Below, in pieces: positions 40,399-53,612 of a DNA stretch of 64,000 nt. How positions within the stretch are numbered: the stretch's first letter is position 1; every line of letters begins with the position of its first letter. The DNA lies in assembly GCF_000745015.1 (NCBI RefSeq), contig NZ_JQNA01000002.1:2914001-2978000 (forward strand). Reading direction: 5' to 3'. Source of the stretch: Burkholderia sp. 9120. Its GTDB lineage: Bacteria; Pseudomonadota; Gammaproteobacteria; Burkholderiales; Burkholderiaceae. Position numbers and translations under genes: made by a program. The notes beneath the pieces are model-generated. The model was not told the DNA's origin. It ran no database searches and saw nothing but the letters and a program-made list of their open reading frames with translations.

Positions 40399-40779
40399 CT
40401 ACCGCAAGCGGGACGCGAACAACGCCCCGGCAATCAGCGCAACACCGCCGACGATCGCAATCGTCTGCCACGGGTTTTCATGCACGTAATCGTCGGCGTC
40501 GGCGATCGCGACTTCAGCGCGCTCGCGCACGGCTTCGCGCGTGTCGTTCAAACGTGCGCGCGCGGCTTCCAGCTGTTTGCGCAGTTTGCCGCGCAGTGCC
40601 ACGGCGTCGGCCTGGGTGCCATCGGCCAAAGTGGATTCAAGTTCGGACATCAGCGTGCGCAGTTCGCCCGCGATATCTTCGGCCGCGTGGCGGCCGTGGC
40701 GTGCAATACGTTTCGCACGGCGGCTCGTGCTGGTCCAGGATTCGCCGAGGGCGTCTCGCGTATTCGGAAGTGCTGTCAT
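40399..40779 (-). CDS. ElaB/YqjD/DUF883-family membrane-anchored protein
   Basis: 126 aa. An N-terminal helical, charged region (residues 5-95) is followed by a conserved NPWQTIAIVGGVALIAGALF tail helix (about 103-122), as in ElaB/YqjD, which bind ribosomes at the inner membrane in stationary phase in E. coli. ATG 40779 has GGAG 5 bases upstream; the longer frame runs into its promoter region. A function in stress or resting cells is inferred from the family only. Confidence 0.85.
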   Translation of the reverse strand: MTALPNTRDALGESWTSTSRRAKRIARHGRHAAEDIAGELRTLMSELESTLADGTQADAVALRGKLRKQLEAARARLNDTREAVRERAEVAIADADDYVHENPWQTIAIVGGVALIAGALFASRLR

Positions 40780-40964
40780 GGTCGCTCCGTCGATGAGGTG
40801 AAAGGTCCCACGCCTCGTCACACAGACGCACATCACGTCCACGACGCGGGAAACACCCTGCGGACGCAACTTTGGTGCCAAACCCGTGAGCGCGGCCCGA
40901 TTGCCGCGCAGCCTCGTTCGCGTCGCCGGACGGCGGCCTCGTCGACGGCTATTCGTCAGCAGAT

Positions 40965-41016
40965 ATTGCACGAGCCGGTGCGATTGCGGGTCAAATTTAC
41001 AAACACTCGCACCGGC
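40965..41016 (-). promoter_or_regulatory. Promoter with overlapping 10-bp inverted repeat upstream of the ElaB-like gene
   Basis: On the minus strand TTGACC (plus 40989-40994), an 18-base spacer and TGCAAT (plus 40965-40970). A perfect inverted repeat GCCGGTGCGA (40974-40983) / TCGCACCGGC (41007-41016) has one arm in the spacer and the other upstream of the -35. It would leave a leader of about 170 bases. In the rest of the 380-base gap (40780-41159) I see only the ompW terminator. Confidence 0.55.
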
Positions 41017-41069
41017 CCGGAAATAGGGCGCACGCGGCCAGCGTGCGGCCCCGGAGCACACATGAAACG

Positions 41070-41101
41070 AAAAACGCCGTCATTGGATCGATGACGGCGT
41101 T
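41070..41101 (-). terminator. Terminator of ompW (minus strand)
   Basis: ACGCCGTCAT (41074-41083) / ATGACGGCGT (41091-41100), 7-base loop; the A-run 41070-41074 reads as T5 after the hairpin on the minus strand. Confidence 0.82.
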
Positions 41102-41159
41102 GTCCAAGCCACGAAAATTCGACTACCCTAACTAAACGCGTCCCTATTTTCGCGAAGCG

Positions 41160-41885
41160 TTAGAAACGGTAACCGATGTTGACGTAGGAAACGATCGGGT
41201 TCAGCTTGATCTTGGTTTGCGACGTGGCCGTCAGCGTGCCGACCGGCGTGTTGGCGGCGGTGGTCAGCTTGGCGGTCGTGCTGAGCGGCAGATACGAGAT
41301 CGAGACGCCCGCGAACCAGTGCTGGTTGAACGCGTAAGTGAAACCGGCATTAAACACCGGCTCCCACGAACTATCCGTACTGACGCTGGTCGGACCATGC
41401 AGAACATTAGCTTCAAACGCGCCGTTGGTGATCTTCTGGTCGGTGAACCAGATGCGACTCACGCCAACGCCGAGATATGGGCGGAACGTAGCGGTCGGTG
41501 CGTTGAAGTAGTACTTGAACAGCAGAGTCGGGCTCCACTGTTTTGCCTGGCCCAGCTTGCCGAATTGTTCGAGGCTGCCCGTGCCGTTCAGGTCGAAAGA
41601 AGGCGGGATGCCGATCACGAATTCGGTTGCGATGTGATCAGTGACGAAGTAGCCGGCGGTGAAGCCGAGCGTGTCGGCGGAACCCAGCGATGCACCGGTG
41701 TTGGGTTCGTTAATGTTGGTGGGGCTGCCGCCAAGACTTGTGATTCTCAACGGGTCGCTGCTCGATTGAGGCGCAAGATGGAACCAGCCTGTTGTGACGA
41801 AAAAGCTGCCGGCCGATTGCGCGTGCGCTGCCGTTGACATACAGGCTAGCGCCGCGAGCCCCGTTACGGCCTGTTTTAATTTCAT
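41160..41885 (-). CDS. ompW: OmpW-family outer membrane protein
   Basis: Eight-stranded barrel with a hydrophobic exit channel. The protein is 241 aa with a signal peptide (residues 1-22, ending AAHA) and the C-terminal aromatic residue of barrel proteins (NIGYRF). The family motifs FVTDHIATEFVIGIPPS and KYYFNAPTATFRPYLGVGVS are present. ATG 41885 has GGAGGAG 5 bases upstream. It has its own terminator and an inverted-repeat operator candidate. Confidence 0.92.
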   Translation of the reverse strand: MKLKQAVTGLAALACMSTAAHAQSAGSFFVTTGWFHLAPQSSSDPLRITSLGGSPTNINEPNTGASLGSADTLGFTAGYFVTDHIATEFVIGIPPSFDLNGTGSLEQFGKLGQAKQWSPTLLFKYYFNAPTATFRPYLGVGVSRIWFTDQKITNGAFEANVLHGPTSVSTDSSWEPVFNAGFTYAFNQHWFAGVSISYLPLSTTAKLTTAANTPVGTLTATSQTKIKLNPIVSYVNIGYRF

Positions 41886-41926
41886 ATGTGCTCCTCCAGA
41901 AAAGGCCCGCTCATTATGACTACAAC

Positions 41927-41939
41927 GTTTGAAACAAAC
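41927..41939. promoter_or_regulatory. Inverted repeat GTTTG-AAA-CAAAC upstream of ompW
   Basis: A 5-3-5 palindromic element 42 bases before the ompW start, close to a CATAAT -10 candidate on the minus strand. It may be a regulator site; the regulator is not identifiable. Confidence 0.45.
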
Positions 41940-42072
41940 CATACGCGGCGGTTAGAGCTTTCTCCCTAAGCACCGCGCGGTTTCTGGCTCAGCCGCGCCG
42001 CGCCGAACGTAGGGCGCATGCGGCTTTTCGGACCTTCGGGTATGTACCAACGCGACTATCGGATACTCCAGC

Positions 42073-42780
42073 ATGGCACGGCTTGCACGTCTCTATGTCC
42101 CTGACCAGCCGCAGCACGTCATCCTCCGCGGACTCGACCAGCAGCCCGCGTTCGTCGACGACCAGGACTACGAGCTTTTCATCGACTGTTTGAAAGCGGC
42201 TTCGCGCGACCATCACTTATCGATTCACGCTTATGCGTTGATGCCGGGTGCGGTGCAACTGCTCGTCACACCGACCGAGGAGTCGAGCCTGCCGAAGGCG
42301 ATGCAGGCGGTAGGGCGCCGCTACGTGGCGCACTTCAACCGGCGCTACGCGCGTCGCGGTACGTTGTGGGAAGGGCGTTACCGCGCCACGGTGATCGAAG
42401 GCGAACGTTACTTTCTGCTGGCGAGCCGCGTCGTCGAAATGTGTCCGGTGCGTGCGCAACTGGTGAGCGCGCCGGAAGACTACCGCTGGTCGAGCTACCG
42501 TCATCACATCGGCCTGACGCTCGACAGCCTGATTACCGACCACCCGTTGTACTGGTCGCTCGGCAATACGCCGTTCGAACGGCAGCGCGCGTATCGCGAT
42601 CTGTGCGAGCAGCCGCTCGACGAACGCGAAGCCAGTCAGCTTCAGCAGGCCACGCTAAAAGGCTGGGTGTTGGGCAGCGATACCTACCGCGAATGGGCGG
42701 CGCGGGCCGCCAATCGGCGCGTGTCGCCGCTGCCGCGCGGCCGGCCGCGCAAGGTGCGCGAGACGCCTCAGCAGCAATAA
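42073..42780 (+). CDS. REP-associated tyrosine transposase (RAYT)-like protein lacking catalytic residues
   Basis: 235 aa, of the Y1/IS200-like transposase fold. The start MARLARLYVPDQPQHVILRG and the block LWEGRYRATVI match RAYT proteins. In active RAYTs the HUH pair lies in a motif like LMPNHVHLLVTP; here residues 57-66 read MPGAVQLLVT, so both histidines are gone. The catalytic tyrosine of the YIxxNPVRA motif is replaced by V120 (RVVEMCPVRA). The C-terminus has an AT-hook-like RGRPRK. The gene is intact, has no IS ends that I can see, and precedes gltB. It may have been recruited as a DNA-binding regulator. Confidence 0.85.
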   Translation: MARLARLYVPDQPQHVILRGLDQQPAFVDDQDYELFIDCLKAASRDHHLSIHAYALMPGAVQLLVTPTEESSLPKAMQAVGRRYVAHFNRRYARRGTLWEGRYRATVIEGERYFLLASRVVEMCPVRAQLVSAPEDYRWSSYRHHIGLTLDSLITDHPLYWSLGNTPFERQRAYRDLCEQPLDEREASQLQQATLKGWVLGSDTYREWAARAANRRVSPLPRGRPRKVRETPQQQ

Positions 42781-42809
42781 AAGCGTTTCGCAGCAAAGGG
42801 TTGGATCCG

Positions 42810-42838
42810 AACGGCATCTTCGTATGCCGTTTTCTTTT
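42810..42838 (+). terminator. Terminator of the RAYT-like gene
   Basis: AACGGCAT (42810-42817) / ATGCCGTT (42824-42831), 6-base loop, then TTTCTTTTG. Confidence 0.75.
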
Positions 42839-42854
42839 GCACGGTTTTGATGTG

Positions 42855-42948
42855 GCACCAATAAAAATACACCGCAATGCACCAACTTGATAATTAGGGA
42901 TTGATCATCATGTTTTATTTGCTATTCCGTTGATTCGTCGCGTATATT
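42855..42948 (+). promoter_or_regulatory. gltB promoter region
   Basis: A sigma-70-like promoter TTGCTA (42919-42924), 18-base spacer, TATATT (42943-42948) would leave a leader of about 130 bases. Upstream stand two direct copies of GCACCAA (42855-42861 and 42879-42885), spaced 24 bases, which resemble half-sites of the nitrogen regulator NtrC (TGCACCA). No sigma-54 -24/-12 pair was found. This covers the 304-base gap 42781-43084, with the terminator above. Confidence 0.5.
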
Positions 42949-43084
42949 CCGAATTCCGGCGCTTTTTGATACGCGTAGCATTTCAGCGTGTCCCGCTCAA
43001 AGCGCCGTCGCGGTTGCGGTTGCGAGCCGCGGCAATAGAAAAATGGTTTAACGGCCTGTCCGGCCCCCTACAGACGGTGTCCCC

Positions 43085-47788
<4,704 letters not shown>

Positions 47789-47815
47789 CCCTGCCACATC
47801 GCCGCACCGCCGCTT

Positions 47816-47898
47816 CGCTGGCAAGTTGCCAGCGGGACGTCACCCTTAAGCCGTACCCGCCGCGCGCGGTCACCGTTCAACGGTGCGCCGCGGCGGGT
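47816..47898 (+). other. Two stem-loops between gltB and gltD
   Basis: CGCTGGC/GCCAGCG with a 5-base loop (47816-47834), then a long stem ACCCGCCGCG (47855-47864) / CGCGGCGGGT (47889-47898) with inner CACCGTT/AACGGTG. No T-run follows, so they more likely stabilise or process the mRNA and set the ratio of the subunits than end transcription. Confidence 0.6.
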
Positions 47899-47938
47899 GT
47901 AGATCACCCCACCTGATACAGATAGAGAAGAGAACCAC

Positions 47939-49408
47939 ATGGGCAAGGCAACCGGTTTTCTCGAGTTCGAACGTCGCCACGAGACGTACGAAGCTCCGCT
48001 CACGCGTGTGAAGCACTACAAGGAATTCGTCGCCGCACTGAGCGACGACGAAGCGAAGATTCAAGGCGCGCGTTGCATGGACTGCGGCATTCCGTTCTGC
48101 AACAACGGCTGCCCGGTGAACAACATCATCCCGGACTTCAACGACCTGGTGTTTCATCAGGACTGGAAGAACGCGATCGAAGTGCTGCACTCGACGAACA
48201 ACTTCCCCGAGTTCACGGGCCGCATCTGCCCGGCGCCGTGCGAAGCGGCGTGCACGCTCGGCATCAACGACGACCCGGTCGGCATCAAGTCGATCGAACA
48301 CGCGATCATCGACAAGGCCTGGGCCGAAGGCTGGGTTGCGCCGCTGCCGCCGAAGCACAAGACCGGCAAGAAGGTCGCCGTGGTCGGTTCCGGCCCCGCC
48401 GGTCTCGCCGTCGCGCAGCAACTGGCGCGCGCGGGGCACGATGTGACGGTGTTCGAAAAGAACGACCGGATCGGCGGTCTGCTGCGTTACGGCATTCCCG
48501 ATTTCAAGCTGGAGAAGTGGCTGATCGATCGCCGCATGCGGCAGATGGAAGCGGAGGGCGTGACGTTCCGTGCCAACGTGTTCATCGGCCGCGCGGATTC
48601 GCTGCCGGAGCACATCGGCAACACGGCGAAGGAAACCGTTACGCCGGTGGAACTGAAGGAACAGTTCGACGCGGTGGTGATTGCCGGCGGTTCGGAAACG
48701 CCGCGCGATCTGCCGGTGCCGGGCCGCGAGCTGGAAGGCATTCACTACGCGATGGAATTTCTGCCGCAACAGAACAAGGTCAATGCCGGCGACAAGGTTG
48801 CGAACCAGTTGCTCGCGAAGGCCAGGCATGTGGTCGTGATCGGCGGCGGCGATACGGGCTCGGACTGCGTGGGTACGTCGAATCGTCACGGCGCGAAGAG
48901 CGTTACGCAATTCGAACTGCTGCCGCAGCCGCCGGAAGAAGAGAACAAGCCGCTGGTGTGGCCGTACTGGCCGATCAAGCTGCGCACGTCGTCGTCGCAT
49001 GACGAAGGCTGCGAGCGCGATTGGGCGGTTGCGACCAAGCGCCTCGAAGGCAAGAACGGCAAGGTCGAGAAGCTGATCGCGGCGCGCGTCGAATGGAAGG
49101 ACGGCAAGATGCAGGAAGTGCCGAACTCCGAATTCGAAATGAAGGCCGATCTGGTGCTGCTCGCCATGGGCTTCACGCAGCCGCTGTCGCCGGTGCTCGA
49201 AGCGTTCGGCGTCGACAAGGACGCGCGCGGCAACGTGCGCGCCGCGACCGAAGGCGACAAGGCGTATTACACGTCGGTGGACAAGGTGTTCACGGCGGGC
49301 GACATGCGTCGCGGCCAGTCGCTGGTGGTGTGGGCGATCCGCGAAGGCCGTCAGTGCGCGCGTTCGGTGGACGCGTTCCTGATGGGGCATTCGGAACTGC
49401 CGCGTTAA
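47939..49408 (+). CDS. gltD: Glutamate synthase (NADPH) small subunit
   Basis: FAD-dependent subunit that feeds NADPH electrons to GltB. The protein is 489 aa. The N-terminal cysteine-rich region ([17 protein letters not shown], then [12 protein letters not shown]) holds the 4Fe-4S clusters. FAD site [17 protein letters not shown] (about residues 145-161) and NADPH site [13 protein letters not shown] are clear. AGAGAAG precedes ATG. Confidence 0.97.
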   Translation: MGKATGFLEFERRHETYEAPLTRVKHYKEFVAALSDDEAKIQGARCMDCGIPFCNNGCPVNNIIPDFNDLVFHQDWKNAIEVLHSTNNFPEFTGRICPAPCEAACTLGINDDPVGIKSIEHAIIDKAWAEGWVAPLPPKHKTGKKVAVVGSGPAGLAVAQQLARAGHDVTVFEKNDRIGGLLRYGIPDFKLEKWLIDRRMRQMEAEGVTFRANVFIGRADSLPEHIGNTAKETVTPVELKEQFDAVVIAGGSETPRDLPVPGRELEGIHYAMEFLPQQNKVNAGDKVANQLLAKARHVVVIGGGDTGSDCVGTSNRHGAKSVTQFELLPQPPEEENKPLVWPYWPIKLRTSSSHDEGCERDWAVATKRLEGKNGKVEKLIAARVEWKDGKMQEVPNSEFEMKADLVLLAMGFTQPLSPVLEAFGVDKDARGNVRAATEGDKAYYTSVDKVFTAGDMRRGQSLVVWAIREGRQCARSVDAFLMGHSELPR

Positions 49409-49511
49409 ACGTCTCCGGCCGGTTTCCGCTGCCGCGCTGCGGTGGAAACCGGCTACTGCTTGCAGGACGAGGTGGAGACGACAAGGCTGGATTCTCGAGC
49501 CGTGAAAAAAC

Positions 49512-49546
49512 AAAGCCGGGCACCTGAGAGGGTGACCCGGCTTTTT
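49512..49546. terminator. Terminator between gltD and dadA-like gene
   Basis: AAAGCCGGG (49512-49520) / CCCGGCTTT (49536-49544) with inner CACC/GGTG, T5 on plus and A-rich flank on minus, so it can serve both convergent genes. A further inverted repeat GCCGGTTTCC / GGAAACCGGC lies at about 49418-49452. Confidence 0.83.
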
Positions 49547-49569
49547 AGTTGTATGCCGACCGCGCGTTG

Positions 49570-50835
49570 TTATCCGCGATACCGCGCCAACGTCAGCCCC
49601 TCCAGATCGATCTCCGGCTCACGCTGCGTAATCAGATCCGCGACCACACGCCCCGACCCCATCGACATCGCCCAACCCGTCGAGCCGTGCCCGAGATTCA
49701 GCCACAGATTGTCCAGGCCGCACGCGCCGAGTAGCGGTGCGCCGTCGGGGGTCATCGGCCGGCGGCCTACCCAGAAGTGCGCGGAGGTCGGATTCGCCGC
49801 GTGCGGGAACCAGTCCTTGAGCACTTTCATTAGCGTCTGCAGCGCCTGTTCGCGCAACGTGGTCCGGCCGTTGCCGAGTTCCGCCGTGCCGGCCACGCGC
49901 AGGTTATTGCCGAAGCGCGTGATCGCCGTTTTCAGCGATTCGTCCATCAGCGCGGCGCGCGGAGCTTTTTCTTCGTCGATGACGGGCAGGGTCGCCGAAT
50001 AGCCTTTCACCGGATAGAGCGGCACCTTTACGCCGAGCGGCGCAAGCAACGCCGCGCTGTCGACACCCAGCGCCACCACGACCGCATCGGCCGGCACCGT
50101 CTCAATGCCGCGCTCGCTTTCCACACGCACGCCGCGCACCGCACCGCCTTGCACATCGAGCGACTTGATCGTCGTGTCGAAGCGAAACTGCACGCCATTA
50201 CGCTCGCACACCGCGCGCAATTCGCGGGTGAAGCGGGCGCAGTCGCCGGCTTCGTCGTCGGGAAGATAGAGACCCGAAAGCGGCGCCTCGCGCGCCCAGC
50301 GCAAACCCGGCTCGATCTCGACGCATTGCGCCGCGCTCACTTCCCGATGTGCAATGCCCGCATCGCGCAATACCGTCAGCGCCGGCTGCGCAAGCTCCAC
50401 GTCGTACTCGCTGCGAAACAACTGCAGATAGCCCTGGCTGCGCCCGTATTCGAACGGATGGGCCCGGCGGAATTCGTGCAGACAGTCGCGGCTGTAATAA
50501 GCGATTCGCTGCATTCGCTGCTTGTTGACGCGAAAGCGTTCGAGATCGCACTCCCGCAGCCAGCGCGCGATCCAGCGCCACTGCGCCGGGTCGAAGGTCG
50601 GCCGGAAGATCAGCGGCGAGGCCGGCTTGAACAGATATTTGAGGATCTTGGTCGGCATGCCGGGCGCGGCCCACGGCGTCACATAACCCGGCGCGATCAC
50701 GCCTGCGTTGCCGAAACTGGTGGACAGCGCGACGTCGGGTTCACGCTCGATCAGCGTAACGTCGCAGCCCTGCTGACGCAGGTAAAAAGCGGTGGCGACG
50801 CCGATCACGCCGCCGCCCAGAACAATCGTTTTCAT
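49570..50835 (-). CDS. dadA: D-amino acid dehydrogenase small subunit-like FAD enzyme
   Basis: Oxidatively deaminates D-amino acids and passes electrons to the chain. The protein is 421 aa of the DAO fold: the FAD motif VLGGGVIGVATAFYLRQQGC at residues 4-23, and the late HFWVGRRPMTPDGAPLLG and LNLGHGSTGWAMSMGSGRV blocks typical of DadA. An MFS transporter gene lies 17 bases upstream on the same strand, so import and oxidation are probably linked. The exact substrate is unknown; no alanine racemase gene is adjacent, unlike the catabolic dadAX operon. Confidence 0.88.
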   Translation of the reverse strand: MKTIVLGGGVIGVATAFYLRQQGCDVTLIEREPDVALSTSFGNAGVIAPGYVTPWAAPGMPTKILKYLFKPASPLIFRPTFDPAQWRWIARWLRECDLERFRVNKQRMQRIAYYSRDCLHEFRRAHPFEYGRSQGYLQLFRSEYDVELAQPALTVLRDAGIAHREVSAAQCVEIEPGLRWAREAPLSGLYLPDDEAGDCARFTRELRAVCERNGVQFRFDTTIKSLDVQGGAVRGVRVESERGIETVPADAVVVALGVDSAALLAPLGVKVPLYPVKGYSATLPVIDEEKAPRAALMDESLKTAITRFGNNLRVAGTAELGNGRTTLREQALQTLMKVLKDWFPHAANPTSAHFWVGRRPMTPDGAPLLGACGLDNLWLNLGHGSTGWAMSMGSGRVVADLITQREPEIDLEGLTLARYRG

Positions 50836-50852
50836 GAATGTGTGCAGCGCGG

Positions 50853-52112
50853 TCAGGCGGCGGGGCTAGCCGCGCCGAGTACTTTGCCCTTGGTTTCCGG
50901 CAGACAGAGCGCGGCGACGATCACCAGCAGATAACCGGAACCGGCCACGATGCCCATTGCCTTCACCAGCGTCATGGTTTGCGACAGTGTACCGACGAGT
51001 ATCGGAAAGAACGAGCCGAGTCCGCGCCCCAGGTTGTAGCAGAAGCCTTGCCCCGATCCGCGTATCGCATTCGGATAAAGCTCCGACAGATACGCCCCCA
51101 CGCCCGCGAAAATCCCCTGCACGACAATGCCGAGCGGAAAGCCGAGCGCGAGCATCATGCCGTCGGTGATCGGCAGCATGGTGTAGACCATGCCGAGCAC
51201 GAACGAGCCGATCGCGAACAGCACGAACGACGCGCGCCGGCCGATCTTGTCGCAAAGAATCGCGCCGACGATATATCCGGTGAACGAACCGACGATCAGA
51301 ACGATCAGATAACCACTGGTGTTGAACACCGAGAGATGGCGGACGGTTTTCAGATAGGTCGGCAGCCAGGTGGTGATCGCGTAATAGCCGCCGAGCATGC
51401 CGGTGCACAACACGCTGCCGAGCAAGGTGGTCTTGAGATGCAACGCCGAGAAGATCTGCAGGAAGTGCGACGTATCGAAGCCGTTGTCGCGAGCGCGGCG
51501 CGTTTCCAGATAGATCTCCGGGTCGCTCACATTGCGGCGAATGTAGATGATCCACGCCGCGGGCAGCAGGCCGATCCAGAAGCAGGCTCGCCACGCAACC
51601 TGCTCGGGCAGCAGCGCGAAGAATGCCCAGTAGATGATCGCCGCGGCCGCCCAGCCGAACGACCAACTGCTTTGCACGGTGCCGACGGCTTTGGCGCGAT
51701 GCTGTGGCGAGCGGATGGTCTCGGCCATCATGATCGTCACGACCGACCACTCACCGCCGAAGCCGATGCCTTGCAACGTACGCGTGGTGAGCAGTTGCCA
51801 GAATGAATGCGTGAAGCCGGACAGGAAGGTGAACAGCGCGAAGGTGGCAATGGTCCACTGGAGCACGCGGATGCGGCCGTAGCGGTCGGCGAGAATGCCG
51901 GCCAGCCATCCGCCTATCGCCGACGAGATCAACGAACTGGTCGCGATTATGCCGGCTTCGCTTTTCGTCATGCCCCATGTCGCGATCAAGGTCGGAATGA
52001 GGAACGAGTAGATCATGAAGTCGAAGGCATCGACTGCGTAGCCGCCGAACCCGGCGTAAAGCGTGCGGCGCTCGCGCTGGGTCAATTCGGTGAACCATTG
52101 GAGAGAAGGCAT
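50853..52112 (-). CDS. MFS transporter, metabolite:H+ symporter type
   Basis: 419 aa with twelve predicted membrane helices. The signatures ILADRYGRIRVLQW (loop 2-3) and CDKIGRRASFVLFA (loop 8-9) mark the major facilitator family, and YAVDAFDFMIYSFLIPTL in helix 1 resembles the sialate/aromatic-acid symporter group. Because it precedes the dadA-like gene by 17 bases, it may import amino acids or related compounds; the substrate is not shown. The 291-base gap upstream (52113-52403) has no clear promoter on the minus strand. Confidence 0.85.
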   Translation of the reverse strand: MPSLQWFTELTQRERRTLYAGFGGYAVDAFDFMIYSFLIPTLIATWGMTKSEAGIIATSSLISSAIGGWLAGILADRYGRIRVLQWTIATFALFTFLSGFTHSFWQLLTTRTLQGIGFGGEWSVVTIMMAETIRSPQHRAKAVGTVQSSWSFGWAAAAIIYWAFFALLPEQVAWRACFWIGLLPAAWIIYIRRNVSDPEIYLETRRARDNGFDTSHFLQIFSALHLKTTLLGSVLCTGMLGGYYAITTWLPTYLKTVRHLSVFNTSGYLIVLIVGSFTGYIVGAILCDKIGRRASFVLFAIGSFVLGMVYTMLPITDGMMLALGFPLGIVVQGIFAGVGAYLSELYPNAIRGSGQGFCYNLGRGLGSFFPILVGTLSQTMTLVKAMGIVAGSGYLLVIVAALCLPETKGKVLGAASPAA

Positions 52113-52403
52113 GTTTTGTTATGGTCTCCAGGTCTTTTGGCCTGCCGGCGGCTGGAAAAAGGGGTGTTCGTATTCTACGGGGACGAGGCGTCCCGGGGCC
52201 AGTTGTGGTCAAAAATGGCGTTTCAGCGTAATAATCGATAAGAGACGCAAGATCGGGGAAATCGCTTCGGATCGAGACTCGCGGCGCATGCGCGGCGCTC
52301 GGCCCGCCGCAAGCCCGCCGGAGCCAACCTCTCGTTTCCTTACCAACTACTACTCTGTAACGCAAAAGTTATTGTCGGCCGGTAAACTGCGCCGGCAGTG
52401 CCT

Positions 52404-53411
52404 ATGCTGCGAACAACCCTCTCACGTCCGCGCCAGCCACGCCTAATGCCCGCCACCGCAAAAATCTGCTCGCCACTGCGCCGCTTCGCGAGTACGACTT
52501 TGTCGCGAGCGAATGGGACTGGCCCGAGAACGGTGTCCGATGCGGATTGCGCGTCGCGTCGTACCTTTCTCAAGGGCTCGGCTAGCGTGCTGCTGATGTC
52601 CGGCTTGAGCGCTTCGCTGCTGTCCGCCTGCGGCGGCGGCAATCTCGACGCCGATCAGCCGCCCACGCCGCGCCTTGCATCGGTCGACAATTTCCGCGAC
52701 CTTGCGGGCGCTGCCGCCGGCTATCCGACTGTCGACGGTAAACAGATGCGCCGTGGCGCGTTCTATCGCGCGAACGTGCTGACGCTCAACAGCGCCGACG
52801 CCGCCACGATCGATAAGCTCGGCATCGCCACGGTCTACGACCTGCGTACGCCGGGCGAGATCGCGCGCACCGCCGACATCCTGCCGGGCGGCGCGATCGT
52901 GCAGACGTTCAATGTGCTCGGCACCGGCGACTTCGTCGCTCCCGCTTTCGATTCCGCCGGCGCCGCTACCGCGTTCATGGAAGCGCAGGCGCGTGCTTAC
53001 GTCACCGGTCCGGCCCAGCGTGCCAGTTTCGGCGCACTGCTGACGCATCTGGCCGACGGCGCCGGCGCGCAGTTATTTCATTCGAGCGCGGGTAAGGATC
53101 GCACCGGCTGGGTCGCAGCGCTGCTGCAGAGCATCGCCAATGTGCCGCTCGACGTCATCACGCAGGACTACCTGCTGAGCAACGTGTTTCTGGCGCCGTC
53201 GATCCAGACGCAGATCGAGACGCTGCGAGCACAGGACGGCGACGCGATTGCCACCGTCGAAACGCCGTTTCTGAATGTTCAGGAGAGTTATCTGCAGGCG
53301 GGCTTCGATCAGGTGCAGGCGAACTACGGCACGATGACGAACTACCTGACGCAAGGCTTGGGACTCGCTCAGTCGACGATCGATATGCTGCACAGCCGGC
53401 TTATAACTTGA
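52404..53411 (+). CDS. Exported tyrosine-phosphatase-like lipoprotein with Ser in place of catalytic Cys
   Basis: 335 aa from ATG 52404. A twin-arginine motif SRRTFLK (residues 51-57) and lipobox LLSAC (C76) predict a Tat-exported lipoprotein. The body matches DSP/PTP-like tyrosine/serine phosphatases (DNFRDLAGAAAG; YDLRTPGEIA). The P-loop reads HSSAGKDRTG (H226-S227), where the family has HCxxGKDRTG, so the nucleophile is changed to serine by two base differences. It may be a binding pseudo-enzyme. The start is uncertain: ATG 52446 or GTG 52533 are alternatives. Confidence 0.8.
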   Translation: MLRTTLSRPRQPRLMPATAKICSPLRRFASTTLSRANGTGPRTVSDADCASRRTFLKGSASVLLMSGLSASLLSACGGGNLDADQPPTPRLASVDNFRDLAGAAAGYPTVDGKQMRRGAFYRANVLTLNSADAATIDKLGIATVYDLRTPGEIARTADILPGGAIVQTFNVLGTGDFVAPAFDSAGAATAFMEAQARAYVTGPAQRASFGALLTHLADGAGAQLFHSSAGKDRTGWVAALLQSIANVPLDVITQDYLLSNVFLAPSIQTQIETLRAQDGDAIATVETPFLNVQESYLQAGFDQVQANYGTMTNYLTQGLGLAQSTIDMLHSRLIT

Positions 53412-53417
53412 ACGTTT

Positions 53418-53438
53418 AGCAGTGAGCAGTGAGCAGTG
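53418..53438 (+). repeat. Three 7-bp tandem repeats (AGCAGTG)
   Basis: Three perfect copies just after the phosphatase stop, in the gap before the histidine-kinase terminator. Confidence 0.7.
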
Positions 53439-53472
53439 AACTGCGAGGCGTGACACGCGCTACGCGACACGC

Positions 53473-53504
53473 AAAAAAAAGTCCGCCCCGATAAGCGGGC
53501 GGAC
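53473..53504 (-). terminator. Terminator of the histidine-kinase operon (minus strand)
   Basis: GTCCGCCC (53481-53488) / GGGCGGAC (53497-53504), 8-base loop; an A8 run (53473-53480) gives T8 on the minus strand. It follows the kinase stop by about 110 bases. Confidence 0.85.
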
Positions 53505-53612
53505 GGAGAAAGGGCGGCATCGAGGTTGCCGGGGCTGACTATAAGGCCGCTACCCATGCAGCAGACCCTCCAGTAAGGGCGCGTAAGCGCACACGCCAGC
53601 TTCCCATCTCCG

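Noticed and set aside
42073..42780. Active insertion sequence
   Set aside because: No terminal inverted repeats, target duplications or IS200-type ends seen, and the catalytic residues are gone.
42850..42900. Sigma-54 promoter for gltB (TGGCAC at 42853)
   Set aside because: TGGCAC is present but no TTGC(A/T) follows at the required spacing.
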